Origin: Frateuria hangzhouensis
GTDB lineage: Bacteria > Pseudomonadota > Gammaproteobacteria > Xanthomonadales > Rhodanobacteraceae
Assembly: GCF_026410505.1 (NCBI RefSeq)
Contig: NZ_JAPMIU010000001.1
Span: 248,001-312,000, forward strand
DNA length: 64,000 bases
Direction: 5' to 3'
Shown: positions 11,741 through 20,042 of the stretch, piece after piece
How positions within the stretch are numbered: the first letter of the stretch is position 1
Layout: the number at the start of each line of letters is the position of its first letter
The notes under the pieces: model-generated
The model's input: the letters and a program-made list of their open reading frames with translations, nothing else
The model's database searches: none
Told to the model about the DNA's origin: nothing
Program-made: the position numbers and the translations under genes

Positions 11741-13189
11741 ATGCCCATGCTGAAACAGCTGCTTGCCTGCAAGACCGACTTCTCCGACGCCGACGACGCG
11801 AAAGGCATCGGCCTGCGCCGCACGCTGGGGCCCTGGGGGTTGACTGCGCTGGGCATCGGCGCGGTGATCGGCGGCGGCATCTTCGTGATCACCGGTCAGG
11901 CGGCGGCCGAACACGCGGGGCCGGCGGTCATCCTGGCCTTCGTGATCGCGGCGATCTGCTGCAGTTTCACGGCGCTGTGCTATGCCGAATTCGCCACGCT
12001 GATCCCGATGTCGGGCAGTTCCTACTCCTACGCCTACGCCACGCTGGGTGAACTGGTGGCCTGGTTCATCGGCTGGAACATGGTGCTGGAGTACGGCGTG
12101 TCGGCCTCGGCGGTGGCGGTGAGCTGGACCGGCTACTTCGTCAGCCTGCTCGACCATCTGGGCGTGCACCTGCCGGCGGCCCTGACCCACGCCCCCCTGG
12201 CATACGAGAACGGCCACCTGATCACCACCGGCGCACTGTTCAACCTGCCGGCGGTGGCGATCGTGCTGGCGCTCACCTGGCTGTGCTACGTCGGCATCCG
12301 CGAATCCAGCGGCGCCAACATTGCCATGGTGCTGCTCAAGGTCGGCCTGATCGTGGTGGTAATCGTCGCCGGCTGGCGCTACGTGAACCCGGACCTGTGG
12401 CATCCGTTCATCCCCGCCAGTGAGGGACCCGAGAAGTACGGCTGGTCGGGCATCATGCGCGCATCCACCCTGGTGTTTTTTGCCTACATCGGCTTCGAGG
12501 CCACCTCGACCGCGGCACAGGAGGCGAAGAATCCCCAACGCGACCTGCCCATCGCCACGCTGGCCTCGCTGGCCATCTGCACGGTGCTTTACGTCGGCAT
12601 GGCGGCGGTCATCACCGGGCTGCTGCCGTTCAACCTGCTGGGGACCGCCGAACCGGTGGTCACCGCGGTCAAGGCGCATGCGGAACTGGAATGGCTGCGC
12701 TGGCTGGTTGAAGTCGGCGCGCTGATCGGCCTGTCCTCGGTGGTGCTGGTGATGATCATCGCGCAGCCGCGCATCTTCATGATCATGGGGCGCGACGGCC
12801 TGTTGCCGCCGGTGTTCGCCAAGATCCATCCGCGCTACCGCACGCCGCACATCAATACGGTGATCACCGGCCTGGGCATTGCCGCGCTGGCGGCCGTGTT
12901 CCCGCTCGACATCCTGGGCGACCTGGTGTCGATGGGCACGCTGATCGCCTTCGTCGCCGTCTGCGCCGGCGTACTGATCCTGCGCCACACCCAGCCGCAG
13001 CTGCCGCGTACCTTCCGCGTGCCCTGGGCGCCGGTGACCTGTTCGCTCGGCGTGCTGAGCTGCCTGATGCTGCTGTATTGGGAAAACTGGTACCAGTGGC
13101 TGATGCTGGGTATCTGGACCCTGATCGGCATGGCGATCTATTTCGGCTACGGACGCCGGCACAGCCAGCTGCGCAAAGCTTCGGCATAA
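11741..13189 (+). CDS. APC-family amino acid permease (CAT-like), second of two
   Basis: This 482-residue membrane protein is a paralogue of the preceding gene: it shares GIGAVIGGGIFVITGQAA, the SGSSYSYAYATLGE segment, FFAYIGFEATSTAAQEAKNP, and the late RDGLLPPVFAKIHPRYRTPH loop. About 12 membrane spans are expected. The paired genes probably arose by duplication and now differ in substrate. Substrate is not deducible. The start MPMLKQLLACKTDF has a weak GGAATG upstream. A hairpin with TTCG loop at 13203-13226 follows the stop and could terminate transcription, although it lacks a T tract. Confidence 0.92.
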   Translation: MPMLKQLLACKTDFSDADDAKGIGLRRTLGPWGLTALGIGAVIGGGIFVITGQAAAEHAGPAVILAFVIAAICCSFTALCYAEFATLIPMSGSSYSYAYATLGELVAWFIGWNMVLEYGVSASAVAVSWTGYFVSLLDHLGVHLPAALTHAPLAYENGHLITTGALFNLPAVAIVLALTWLCYVGIRESSGANIAMVLLKVGLIVVVIVAGWRYVNPDLWHPFIPASEGPEKYGWSGIMRASTLVFFAYIGFEATSTAAQEAKNPQRDLPIATLASLAICTVLYVGMAAVITGLLPFNLLGTAEPVVTAVKAHAELEWLRWLVEVGALIGLSSVVLVMIIAQPRIFMIMGRDGLLPPVFAKIHPRYRTPHINTVITGLGIAALAAVFPLDILGDLVSMGTLIAFVAVCAGVLILRHTQPQLPRTFRVPWAPVTCSLGVLSCLMLLYWENWYQWLMLGIWTLIGMAIYFGYGRRHSQLRKASA

Positions 13190-13661
13190 ACCGGAGCACA
13201 TCAGGCGGGCTTCGGCCCGTCCGCCTCGGGATAGGCTGGAGTCCGCTCTTCATCCGTTCACAGGCACTGGTTGGATGCCGAACGTTGGCCGACGTTCGCA
13301 GGCGGACGCGACACTTAACAAGTTTTTCATATACAGCCAGCCTGAGCCCGCAAACAATTTTGATTTCCAAGTCGTTGAATCAAAAAGATTTAACGGAACT
13401 TTTCCGAGAAAAATCCTGGCGCCGGTCGCCCTAACGACCCATCACGGGAGTATCATCCGGACTCCGAGGGTTGATCACTTGGCAGTGGGCCCCGGATCGC
13501 CGCCCGGCGCGTCAGGCGGGTCAGCTCCTCAGCCTGACGCGTCTGGGCAGCACTTTTCAGATAGGCCGTTCGGCCCGCTTACACCCATTGCATCCCCCCG
13601 CACGACGCACTCATGAGGGCGAGCGAACGCGCGCCTTCGCGTCGAGCCGGGGTTAGCTTGC
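13190..13661. other. 472-bp gene-free region with a hairpin, an AT-rich patch and an inverted repeat
   Basis: No credible gene was found; the longest frames are uncharacterised and lack family features. Three structures stand out. A TTCG-loop hairpin lies at 13203-13226, just after the permease stop. A patch at about 13310-13420 is strikingly AT-rich for this genome and includes an 8-bp-stem inverted repeat TTTTGATT/AATCAAAA at 13358-13385. A perfect 10-bp inverted repeat CGCGTCAGGC/GCCTGACGCG lies at 13508-13541 with a 14-nt spacer. Confidence 0.7.
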
Positions 13662-13997
13662 TCAGGCCTTCCTGGGCGTATGCGAGACACACCAGCCCTG
13701 GGCATGCACCGATTTGCCCGGGAACAACTGGCACGGTCCGTAGGGCTTGGCGCCGGCGTCGGTGTAGAACTGGCAGTTGGCGCAAACGTCGCCCGCCTTG
13801 TGTTTCGGATTCTTCGACTTGGCGGCGTCTTCGACGTAGTCGAGCGCCTTGGCGGTCGGGTCGGATTCGGACACGTGCGGCAGGTCTGCCGCGCGCGCAA
13901 ATCGCGGCAAGCCACCGACGACCGCAGCGGCGGCGGCGGTACCGGCCGCCACCTTGAGGAAGCGGCGACGCGCTTCGAGGTCTTTTTCTTGCGACAT
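13662..13997 (-). CDS. High-potential iron-sulfur protein (HiPIP), Tat-exported
   Basis: HiPIPs are small periplasmic [4Fe-4S] electron carriers. The 111-residue precursor has a twin-arginine signal (ARRRFLK followed by an alanine-rich hydrophobic run, ending near FARAAD). The mature part has the four cluster cysteines in the family pattern: VCANCQFY, GPCQLFPGK and GWCVSH. I chose MSQEKDLEARR as start because GGAGGT lies about seven bases upstream; the frame is open nine codons further. Downstream is the gene-free stretch, and upstream it diverges from mtnB. It likely links a cytochrome bc1-type complex to a terminal reductase, by family analogy. Confidence 0.94.
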   Translation of the reverse strand: MSQEKDLEARRRFLKVAAGTAAAAAVVGGLPRFARAADLPHVSESDPTAKALDYVEDAAKSKNPKHKAGDVCANCQFYTDAGAKPYGPCQLFPGKSVHAQGWCVSHTPRKA

Positions 13998-14123
13998 GGA
14001 ATGAACCTCCGTTGTTTCTGCCACCGCGGAAGCGGAGGCCTCCGGCGATGGTACGCTCGCCGCGTCAATGAAACCTGACTTGCGAGAACGACTCGCATTT
14101 GCCGTCGGGCGAACGGACCGGCG

Positions 14124-14155
14124 TGTTATAGTCGCGCACCATTTAGACGTCCAAA
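14124..14155 (+). promoter_or_regulatory. mtnB extended -10 promoter and 14-bp palindrome
   Basis: TGTTATAGT at 14124-14132 is an extended -10 element (TGnTATAGT). About 10 bp downstream, over the expected transcription start, lies TTTAGACGTCCAAA (14142-14155), a palindrome except for one base pair, with GACGTC at its centre. It ends six bases before the mtnB ATG, where there is no clear ribosome site. A repressor bound here would block both initiation and translation. Confidence 0.55.
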
Positions 14156-14161
14156 CCGACC

Positions 14162-14806
14162 ATGCAGGAACTACCCTCCTCCGTCGATCCCGCCCGCTTC
14201 GCGCTCTGCGCCGACGCTATCGCCGAGGCCGCCCGCGAGCTGGCATCGCTGGGCTGGACGCCGGCCACGAGCAGTAACTTCTCGATGCGCGTGAACGAGG
14301 AGCTCGCGGCGGTCACCATCTCCGGCCGCGACAAGGGCCGGCTCGGCCGCGAGGACATCATGCTGGTGGACATGGCCGGCCACGCCGTCGGCACGCGCGC
14401 GCGGCCCAGCGCCGAGACCGAACTGCATACCCAGGCCTATCGCCGCCTGCCACACGCGCAGGTGGTATTGCATACCCATTCGCGCACGCAAAGCGTGGCT
14501 TCGCGGCTGTTCGCGCGCGAGGGCGTCGTGCGGTTGCAGGGCTGGGAGCTGCAAAAGGCCATCACCGGCTACACCACGCACGATAGCGTGCTGGAAATCC
14601 CGGTGTTTCCCAATACCCAGCACATGCCCGAGCTGGTCGAGCGCATCGACGCGTGGCTGGACGCCGACAAGCCGCTGCACGCCTATCTCATCGACGGCCA
14701 TGGCATCTACGCCTGGGGCGCCGACATGGCCGAGGCGCGGCGCCACCTCGAAGCGCTCGAATTCCTGCTCGGCTGCGAGCTCGATCTGAGGAGACTGTCC
14801 GCATGA
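14162..14806 (+). CDS. mtnB: Methylthioribulose-1-phosphate dehydratase
   Basis: MtnB dehydrates 5-methylthioribulose 1-phosphate in the methionine salvage pathway that recycles methylthioadenosine. The 214-residue protein belongs to the class II aldolase/adducin fold: SSNFSMR near residue 38, [12 protein letters not shown], a Zn-binding [12 protein letters not shown] (two His) and the late [20 protein letters not shown] with [10 protein letters not shown] (third His). The gene overlaps mtnD by ATGA, indicating coupling. It is the first gene of the mtnB-mtnD-mtnC cluster and diverges from the HiPIP gene across 164 bp. Confidence 0.95.
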   Translation: MQELPSSVDPARFALCADAIAEAARELASLGWTPATSSNFSMRVNEELAAVTISGRDKGRLGREDIMLVDMAGHAVGTRARPSAETELHTQAYRRLPHAQVVLHTHSRTQSVASRLFAREGVVRLQGWELQKAITGYTTHDSVLEIPVFPNTQHMPELVERIDAWLDADKPLHAYLIDGHGIYAWGADMAEARRHLEALEFLLGCELDLRRLSA

Positions 14807-15360
14807 GCCGCCTGCGTATCTACGACGAAACCCTGCCCGCCACGCCGGCGGCGGTACTCACCGCGCCGACCGACATCGCCCGTGAACTGGGCAAGGTCGG
14901 CGTGCGTTTCGAACAATGGGAGGCCAGTGCGCCAATCGCGCCCGGTGCCAGCCAGGATGAGGTGATCGCCGCCTACCGTGGCGACATCGACCGGCTGATG
15001 CGCGATGGAGGCTACCAGTCGGTCGACGTGATCAGCCTCGCTCCTGATCACCCCGACCGCGCCGCGCTGCGCAGCAAGTTCCTCGGCGAACATACCCACA
15101 GCGAAGACGAGGTCCGATTCTTCGTTGCCGGCAGCGGCCAGTTCACCCTGCACATCGGCGACAAGATCTATGACGTGCTGTGCGAGGCGGGCGACCTGAT
15201 CGGGGTACCCGACGGCACGCCGCACTGGTTCGACATGAGTGAATCGCCCAATTTCGTCGCCATCCGCCTGTTTACCAACAAGGAAGGCTGGGTCGCCAAC
15301 TTCACCGGCGCCGACATCGCCGAGCGCTTTCCGCGCATGGAGCCCGCCACGCGTTCGTAG
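14803..15360 (+). CDS. mtnD: Acireductone dioxygenase
   Basis: MtnD oxidises the acireductone of the methionine salvage pathway; with Fe(II) it yields the ketoacid precursor of methionine and formate. The 185-residue cupin has the metal-binding motif [13 protein letters not shown] (two His and a Glu) and the fourth ligand in [14 protein letters not shown]. The ATG overlaps the mtnB stop. Its own stop codon TAG lies in the GTAG head of a palindromic repeat, so the C-terminus (EPATRS) may have been set by the repeat's insertion. Confidence 0.95.
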   Translation: MSRLRIYDETLPATPAAVLTAPTDIARELGKVGVRFEQWEASAPIAPGASQDEVIAAYRGDIDRLMRDGGYQSVDVISLAPDHPDRAALRSKFLGEHTHSEDEVRFFVAGSGQFTLHIGDKIYDVLCEAGDLIGVPDGTPHWFDMSESPNFVAIRLFTNKEGWVANFTGADIAERFPRMEPATRS

Positions 15361-15417
15361 GGCGGGCTTCAGCCCACCGGCAACGCGCGGCAACGGTGGG
15401 CTGAAGCCCACCTTACG
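15357..15417. repeat. Paired GTAG-headed palindromic repeat inside the mtn cluster
   Basis: It reads GTAGGGCGGGCTTCAGCCCA at the left and GGTGGGCTGAAGCCCACCTT at the right, a 61-bp hairpin whose arms pair almost completely; the right end closes with TTAC instead of CTAC. The mtnD stop codon is formed by the left GTAG. It separates mtnD from mtnC by about 100 bp. Confidence 0.85.
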
Positions 15418-15461
15418 GCGCCTCGGCTATGCTTGCCCGCCTACCTGGACACGTGCCGCCC

Positions 15462-16148
15462 ATGACCACCATCCGCGCCATCGTCACCGACATCGAGGGC
15501 ACCACCAGCTCGATCGACTTCGTCAAGGACGTGCTGTTCCCCTACGCGCGCAAGCGCCTGCCGGCCTTCGTCGAGACGCACGCCGACCAGCCCGAGGTGC
15601 AGCACTGGCTGCATGAGGCGGCCAGGGAAGCCGGCTTCATCGAAGCCAGCCGCCAGGAAATCATCGAACTGCTGCTGGGCTGGATCGACCAGGACCGCAA
15701 ATCCACCGCGCTGAAGGCGCTTCAGGGCATGATCTGGAAGGAAGGCTACGAGGCGCGCGAATACCGCGCGCACGTCTATCCGGAGGTGGCCGCGCGCCTG
15801 CATGCCTGGCGTGCCGACGGCCTGCACCTGTACGTCTATTCCTCCGGCTCGGTGCCTGCGCAGCGCCTGTTCTTCGGCTACAGCGACGCCGGCGACCTGA
15901 CGCCGCTGTTCGCCGGCTATTTCGATACCGAAACCGGCCCGAAGCGCGAGGCGGACTCCTACACGAAGATCGCCGAGGCGATCGGCGAGCGCCCCGAACA
16001 CATCCTGTTCCTGTCGGACATCGTCGAGGAGCTGGACGCGGCCCGCACCGCCGGCCTGCAGACCGGCTGGTTGCTGCGTCCGCCGCAGGCAATGCCCGCC
16101 GATCCGCGCCATCGCGCCTACGTGGACTTCGACGCCATCGAGCCCTGA
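15462..16148 (+). CDS. mtnC: Enolase-phosphatase E1 (acireductone synthase)
   Basis: MtnC is a bifunctional HAD-family enzyme that enolises and dephosphorylates 2,3-diketo-5-methylthiopentyl-1-phosphate, giving acireductone. The 228-residue protein has the HAD nucleophile motif IVTDIEGTTSSIDFVKDVLF at its N-terminus, the second motif YVYSSGSVPAQRLFFGYS, and the metal-site motif ILFLSDIVEELDAA. I chose MTTIRAIVTD as start; the frame is open 11 codons upstream but without family support. It completes mtnB-mtnD-mtnC; the mtnA and mtnP/mtnK steps are not here. Confidence 0.96.
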   Translation: MTTIRAIVTDIEGTTSSIDFVKDVLFPYARKRLPAFVETHADQPEVQHWLHEAAREAGFIEASRQEIIELLLGWIDQDRKSTALKALQGMIWKEGYEAREYRAHVYPEVAARLHAWRADGLHLYVYSSGSVPAQRLFFGYSDAGDLTPLFAGYFDTETGPKREADSYTKIAEAIGERPEHILFLSDIVEELDAARTAGLQTGWLLRPPQAMPADPRHRAYVDFDAIEP

Positions 16149-16155
16149 GGCCGCG

Positions 16156-17172
16156 ATGCGCGCCAGCCTGATCGCTCTGCTCGCGTTCGCCGCCGGTATC
16201 CTTGCGATGCAGGTGTTGCAGAGCTGGCCACCGCGCGAGCCTGCGGCCCAGGCGCTGCGTGCCCCGCCTGTCGTCCCGTCTACCGTCCTTCCACCGATGG
16301 ACGACGCCGAAGCCCCGGCGCTACCCGTGGACGATTGGCCGGACCAGGCGCCCACGCCCGAGCAGGTGCTCTACGCCCAGCCGCGGTTGGTCGATGACGC
16401 CCTCCACGAGCTAAGCCCTCGCATTCCCGGCAAGACGAACCTGTACCTGCTCGCCTTCGCCGCCGACGGCAGCGAGGACGTGTTCCGCAACGAGGCCGAG
16501 TATGCGGCGCGCCTGTTCACCGGACGCTTCGGCCCGACCGCCCACGCGCTGGTGCTGGAAAACCATGCCGGCACGCTCGCCCGCCGGCCGCTGGCGACCT
16601 GGACCAACCTGGAAGATGCACTCGACGGGCTCGCCCGCGCCATGGATCCGCAACAGGACATCCTGCTGCTTTATCTCACCACCCACGGTAGCGAGGACCA
16701 CACCCTGCTGGTGGACATGGACCCGCTGCCGCTGGATCAGATCGGCGCGCAGGAACTGGGCGCCATCCTCGCGGCACGCCCGTTCAAATGGAAAGTCGTG
16801 GTGGTCAACGCCTGCTACTCCGGCGGCTTCATCCCGCCGCTGCAGGGCGACGGCACGCTGGTGCTCACTGCCGCGCGCAGCGACCGCAGCTCGTTCGGTT
16901 GCGGCAACGATTCGGCCGCCACCTATTTCGGTCGCGCGTGGCTGATCGATGCGCTGAACCGCACACCGGATGTCATCGCCGCCTTCGCCCAGGCCAGGGA
17001 CGAAATCGCGCGGTGGGAACAGCGAGACCAGCTCACGCCCTCCGAACCGCAGATGGCCGTCGGCAAAGGCATCGCGGAGAAACTGGCGCGCTGGCGCCAG
17101 GGCCTCGAGCCCGGCCCGGCAGTGCCATTTCGTCCCGCCACGCAGGATCGGGCGCCGTTGGCCCATCCCTGA
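16156..17172 (+). CDS. C13 (legumain-like) family cysteine peptidase, membrane-anchored
   Basis: This 338-residue protein starts with a hydrophobic segment (about residues 4-22) that is a signal anchor or uncleaved signal, then a Pro/Ala-rich linker to about residue 85, then a caspase/legumain-fold domain. The catalytic pair is visible: His in LLYLTTHGSEDHTLL and Cys in VVVVNACYSGGF, the usual C13 spacing. Legumain-type enzymes cut after Asn or Asp, and bacterial members are poorly studied. It lies 7 bp after mtnC on the same strand, so cotranscription with methionine salvage is possible but functionally unexplained. A periplasmic location is inferred. It converges on hisIE. Confidence 0.85.
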   Translation: MRASLIALLAFAAGILAMQVLQSWPPREPAAQALRAPPVVPSTVLPPMDDAEAPALPVDDWPDQAPTPEQVLYAQPRLVDDALHELSPRIPGKTNLYLLAFAADGSEDVFRNEAEYAARLFTGRFGPTAHALVLENHAGTLARRPLATWTNLEDALDGLARAMDPQQDILLLYLTTHGSEDHTLLVDMDPLPLDQIGAQELGAILAARPFKWKVVVVNACYSGGFIPPLQGDGTLVLTAARSDRSSFGCGNDSAATYFGRAWLIDALNRTPDVIAAFAQARDEIARWEQRDQLTPSEPQMAVGKGIAEKLARWRQGLEPGPAVPFRPATQDRAPLAHP

Positions 17173-17264
17173 GCGGCGCCGAGCGCGCCCGTGCAAGACC
17201 GCATGCCGTGGCCGCTACGGTCGCGTACCGGTCTGGGCAGAAATGGCTTCTCTGGCGGCCCCGG

Positions 17265-17876
17265 TCAGCCTTTGGACCGTTGCGCATGCCGATCGGCAAG
17301 CAACGTGGCGACATCGGCAAGCCCGAGCCCACGCGCACGCAGCGCCACCGTCAGGTGGAACAGCAGGTCGGCGGCTTCGCCAAGCAGTTCCGCATCCCCC
17401 TGCGCCACCGCGGCGAGCGCCGTCTCGACGCCTTCCTCGCCGACCTTCTGTGCGATGCGGCGAATGCCGCCCTCGAATAGTCCAGTGGTATAGCTGCCGG
17501 CGGGTCGCTCGGCGGCGCGACGGGCAACCAGTGCATCGAGTTCGGCAAGAAAACCCAGTGGCGGCCGCGCCTCGCCAAAGCAACTGGCGGTCCCGCGATG
17601 GCAGGTGGGCCCGGCCGGCTCGGCCAATACCAGCAACGCATCCGCATCGCAGTCGACGTGCAGGCCCTTTAGCCGTAGCACGTGCCCGGAATGCTCGCCC
17701 TTGGTCCACAAGCGGGCCTTGCTGCGGCTATGGAAGGTCACCAGACCGCTGGCGCGCGTGACCGCCAGCGCCTCGGCGTCCATGTAGCCGAGCATCAGCA
17801 CTGCACCGGTCAACCAGTGCTGCACGATCGCCGGCACCAGACCACCGCCCTTGCCGAAGTCGAGATCTTCAGTCAT
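17265..17876 (-). CDS. hisI: Bifunctional phosphoribosyl-AMP cyclohydrolase / phosphoribosyl-ATP pyrophosphatase
   Basis: HisIE carries out steps 2 and 3 of histidine synthesis. The 203-residue protein has an N-terminal cyclohydrolase half ([19 protein letters not shown]; metal-binding DCDADALL and [11 protein letters not shown]) and a C-terminal pyrophosphatase half ([33 protein letters not shown]). The start ATG overlaps the hisF stop by 4 bp. It is the last gene of the his operon, ending 92 bp from the convergent C13 peptidase gene. Confidence 0.96.
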   Translation of the reverse strand: MTEDLDFGKGGGLVPAIVQHWLTGAVLMLGYMDAEALAVTRASGLVTFHSRSKARLWTKGEHSGHVLRLKGLHVDCDADALLVLAEPAGPTCHRGTASCFGEARPPLGFLAELDALVARRAAERPAGSYTTGLFEGGIRRIAQKVGEEGVETALAAVAQGDAELLGEAADLLFHLTVALRARGLGLADVATLLADRHAQRSKG

Positions 17877-18673
17877 GAACCCACCTGCATGCGTTGCCGC
17901 GTTGGAACACGCACCGCCATGCCCTGCCCGGCGAGCCAGTGCTTCAACGCGTTGATGTCGACCGCGCCGGTATGGAACACGCTCGCCGCCAGCGCTCCGT
18001 CCACGTCGGCCCGGACGAATACGTCGCGGAAATGCTCTGGCGTACCGGCGCCGCCGGAGGCGATCAGCGGCACCGCGCAGACCGCTCGCACCTGCGCCAG
18101 TTGCGCCACGTCGTAGCCGGCGCGCACGCCATCGCTGCCCATGCAATTGAGTACGATCTCGCCCGCACCCAGGCGCTGGGCTTCGACCACCCAGTCCAGG
18201 GTGCGCCACGGCAGCGCCTGTGCGCGCGAGGGATCGCCGGTGTACTGACGCACGCGCCACTGGCCGTCGCCATCGCGCAGCGAATCGACGCCGACCACCA
18301 CGCATTGCACGCCGAACGCATCGGCCAGTTCGGTAATCAGCGCCGGCCGTTCCAGCGCCGGCGAGTTGATCGATACCTTGTCGGCCCCGGCATGCAGCAC
18401 CGCGCGCGCCTCATCGACGCTGCGGATGCCACCGGCCACGCAAAACGGAATATCTATCTCTCGCGCCACCCGTTCGACCCATGCGCGGTCGACCGCGCGC
18501 CGCTCGGGGCTGGCGGTGATGTCGTAGAACACCAGTTCGTCCGCGCCGGCGTCGCGATAGCGCAGCGCCAGCTCGACGATACCACCCACCACCGCGTGAT
18601 CGCGGAAGCGCACGCCCTTGACCACCTGCCCATCGCGTACGTCCAGGCAGGGGATGATGCGGCGGCTCAACAT
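17873..18673 (-). CDS. hisF: Imidazole glycerol phosphate synthase, cyclase subunit
   Basis: HisF uses ammonia supplied by HisH to form imidazole glycerol phosphate and AICAR from PRFAR. The 266-residue beta/alpha barrel begins [20 protein letters not shown] with the first catalytic Asp, and continues [32 protein letters not shown] and [18 protein letters not shown], which holds the second catalytic Asp. The NCMGSDG form differs from the commoner SMDRDG but keeps the Asp. It overlaps hisA by 7 bp and hisIE by 4 bp. Confidence 0.97.
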   Translation of the reverse strand: MLSRRIIPCLDVRDGQVVKGVRFRDHAVVGGIVELALRYRDAGADELVFYDITASPERRAVDRAWVERVAREIDIPFCVAGGIRSVDEARAVLHAGADKVSINSPALERPALITELADAFGVQCVVVGVDSLRDGDGQWRVRQYTGDPSRAQALPWRTLDWVVEAQRLGAGEIVLNCMGSDGVRAGYDVAQLAQVRAVCAVPLIASGGAGTPEHFRDVFVRADVDGALAASVFHTGAVDINALKHWLAGQGMAVRVPTRQRMQVGS

Positions 18674-19395
18674 GCCAGCGCCTCGCCCAACGTGAAGCGG
18701 CCTTCGAGCAACGCTCGGCCGAGGATCACGCCACGCGCGCCAGCGCCCCGCACGGCGCGGATGTCCGCCATCGAACGCACGCCGCCGGACGCCTGCACGG
18801 ACAACGCCGGTGCGAGCTCCGCCAAGTGTCGATACAGCGCCAGGTTGAAACCGGCGAGCATGCCGTCGCGGTCGATATCGGTACACAGCAGGTGGCGCGC
18901 ACCATGCGCCGCGTACCAGGGCGCCAGTTCGTCGAGCGTGCGCGCCTCGGCCCTTGTCCAGCCCGCGCTCGGCAGCATCCAGCGGTCGTCCGTCCAGCGG
19001 GTGTCCAGCGCGATGGTGAAGCGCTCGCCGCCATGACGGTCCAGCCAGTTCGCGACCCGTTGCGGATCGCGGATCGCCACGCTGCCCACGACCACGCGCT
19101 CGACGCCCACATCGAACAAGCGGTGCACGTCGGCGATGCCGCGCACGCCGCCGCCCGCCTGCACGCGCAAGCCGGTGCGCGCGAGCGCTTCGATGACCGG
19201 CAGGTTGGCCAGGCCACCCGATTGCGCGCCATCCAGGTCGACCACGTGCAGCCACCGCGCACCGGCCGCGGCATAACTTTCGGCCAGCGCGACCGGATCG
19301 TCGGAGTACGTGGTCTGGCGCGCGTAGTCGCCCTGGGCCAGGCGTACGACCTGGCCTGCGCGCAGGTCGATGGCGGGGATGATGTCGTGTTTCAT
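18667..19395 (-). CDS. hisA: ProFAR isomerase (HisA)
   Basis: HisA performs the Amadori isomerisation of ProFAR to PRFAR. The 242-residue barrel starts [20 protein letters not shown] with the catalytic Asp, and shows phosphate-binding loops [14 protein letters not shown] and [13 protein letters not shown], plus a second catalytic Asp in [15 protein letters not shown]. The start overlaps the hisH stop (ATGA). Despite homology with the hisF neighbour, the AIDLRAG motif and length separate it clearly. Confidence 0.97.
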   Translation of the reverse strand: MKHDIIPAIDLRAGQVVRLAQGDYARQTTYSDDPVALAESYAAAGARWLHVVDLDGAQSGGLANLPVIEALARTGLRVQAGGGVRGIADVHRLFDVGVERVVVGSVAIRDPQRVANWLDRHGGERFTIALDTRWTDDRWMLPSAGWTRAEARTLDELAPWYAAHGARHLLCTDIDRDGMLAGFNLALYRHLAELAPALSVQASGGVRSMADIRAVRGAGARGVILGRALLEGRFTLGEALAC

Positions 19396-20042
19396 AGCGC
19401 AAGGAAGTTGTGCAGCAGGCGGGCGCCCACCGCAGCGGAGCGTTCCGGATGAAATTGCATGCCCTGGAAGTTGCCGCGGGCGATCACCGCCGAGAACGCC
19501 GATCCGTGTTCGGCCACCGCAAGCGTGGCATCGCCCACCGGCACCGCGTAGCTGTGCACGAAGTAGGCCTGGGCGTCGTCGTCCAGCCCTTCGAGCAAGG
19601 GATGGGCAGCGCAGGCGCGCAGCCGGTTCCATCCCATGTGCGGCACCCGCAGGCCCGGCGCGGGTTGCAGCCGGCGCACGCAGGCGGGAATCACGCCCAG
19701 GCAATCCACCCCGCCTTCTTCGGAATGCGCGCACAGCAGTTGCATGCCCAGGCAGACCCCAAGCACCGGCTGGGTGAGTCCACGCAGCAGCTCGACCAGG
19801 CCCGATGCCCGCAGGCGGGCCATGGCCGGGGCGGCTGCGCCGACGCCCGGCAGGATGACCTTGCCCGCGCTGCGGATCGTCTCCGGGTCGGAGGTCAACG
19901 GTGCCTGGACGCCCAGGCGCTGCAACGCATAGCGCATGGAGCCGATGTTGGTACCGCCAGCATCCACGAGCACGACCGAAGGCGAGGGTTGCCGATCATC
20001 CGCCGACCGCGTCGTGGCGAAAGTTGCAAGCGGCATGGTCAT
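19392..20042 (-). CDS. hisH: Imidazole glycerol phosphate synthase, glutamine amidotransferase subunit
   Basis: HisH hydrolyses glutamine and channels ammonia to HisF. The 216-residue class I amidotransferase has the oxyanion strand [11 protein letters not shown], the nucleophile elbow [16 protein letters not shown] and the His/Glu pair in [12 protein letters not shown]. It has a roughly 20-residue N-terminal extension ([19 protein letters not shown]) before the conserved [13 protein letters not shown], so translation might instead begin at the second ATG (20036). The first ATG overlaps the hisB stop, which favours it. Confidence 0.95.
   Translation of the reverse strand: MTMPLATFATTRSADDRQPSPSVVLVDAGGTNIGSMRYALQRLGVQAPLTSDPETIRSAGKVILPGVGAAAPAMARLRASGLVELLRGLTQPVLGVCLGMQLLCAHSEEGGVDCLGVIPACVRRLQPAPGLRVPHMGWNRLRACAAHPLLEGLDDDAQAYFVHSYAVPVGDATLAVAEHGSAFSAVIARGNFQGMQFHPERSAAVGARLLHNFLAL

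Noticed and set aside
10142-13201. 1019-codon minus-strand frame opposite both permeases
   Set aside because: The translation is low-complexity His/Asp/Gln/Arg-rich shadow sequence of two transporter genes with clear motifs on the plus strand.
13275-13616. 113-codon plus-strand frame in the gene-free stretch after the permeases
   Set aside because: It crosses the AT-rich patch and inverted repeat, has no ribosome site and no family resemblance.
14142-14155. MetJ box upstream of mtnB
   Set aside because: Only one AGACGTC copy is present and MetJ sites need tandem boxes; reported only as an unassigned palindrome.
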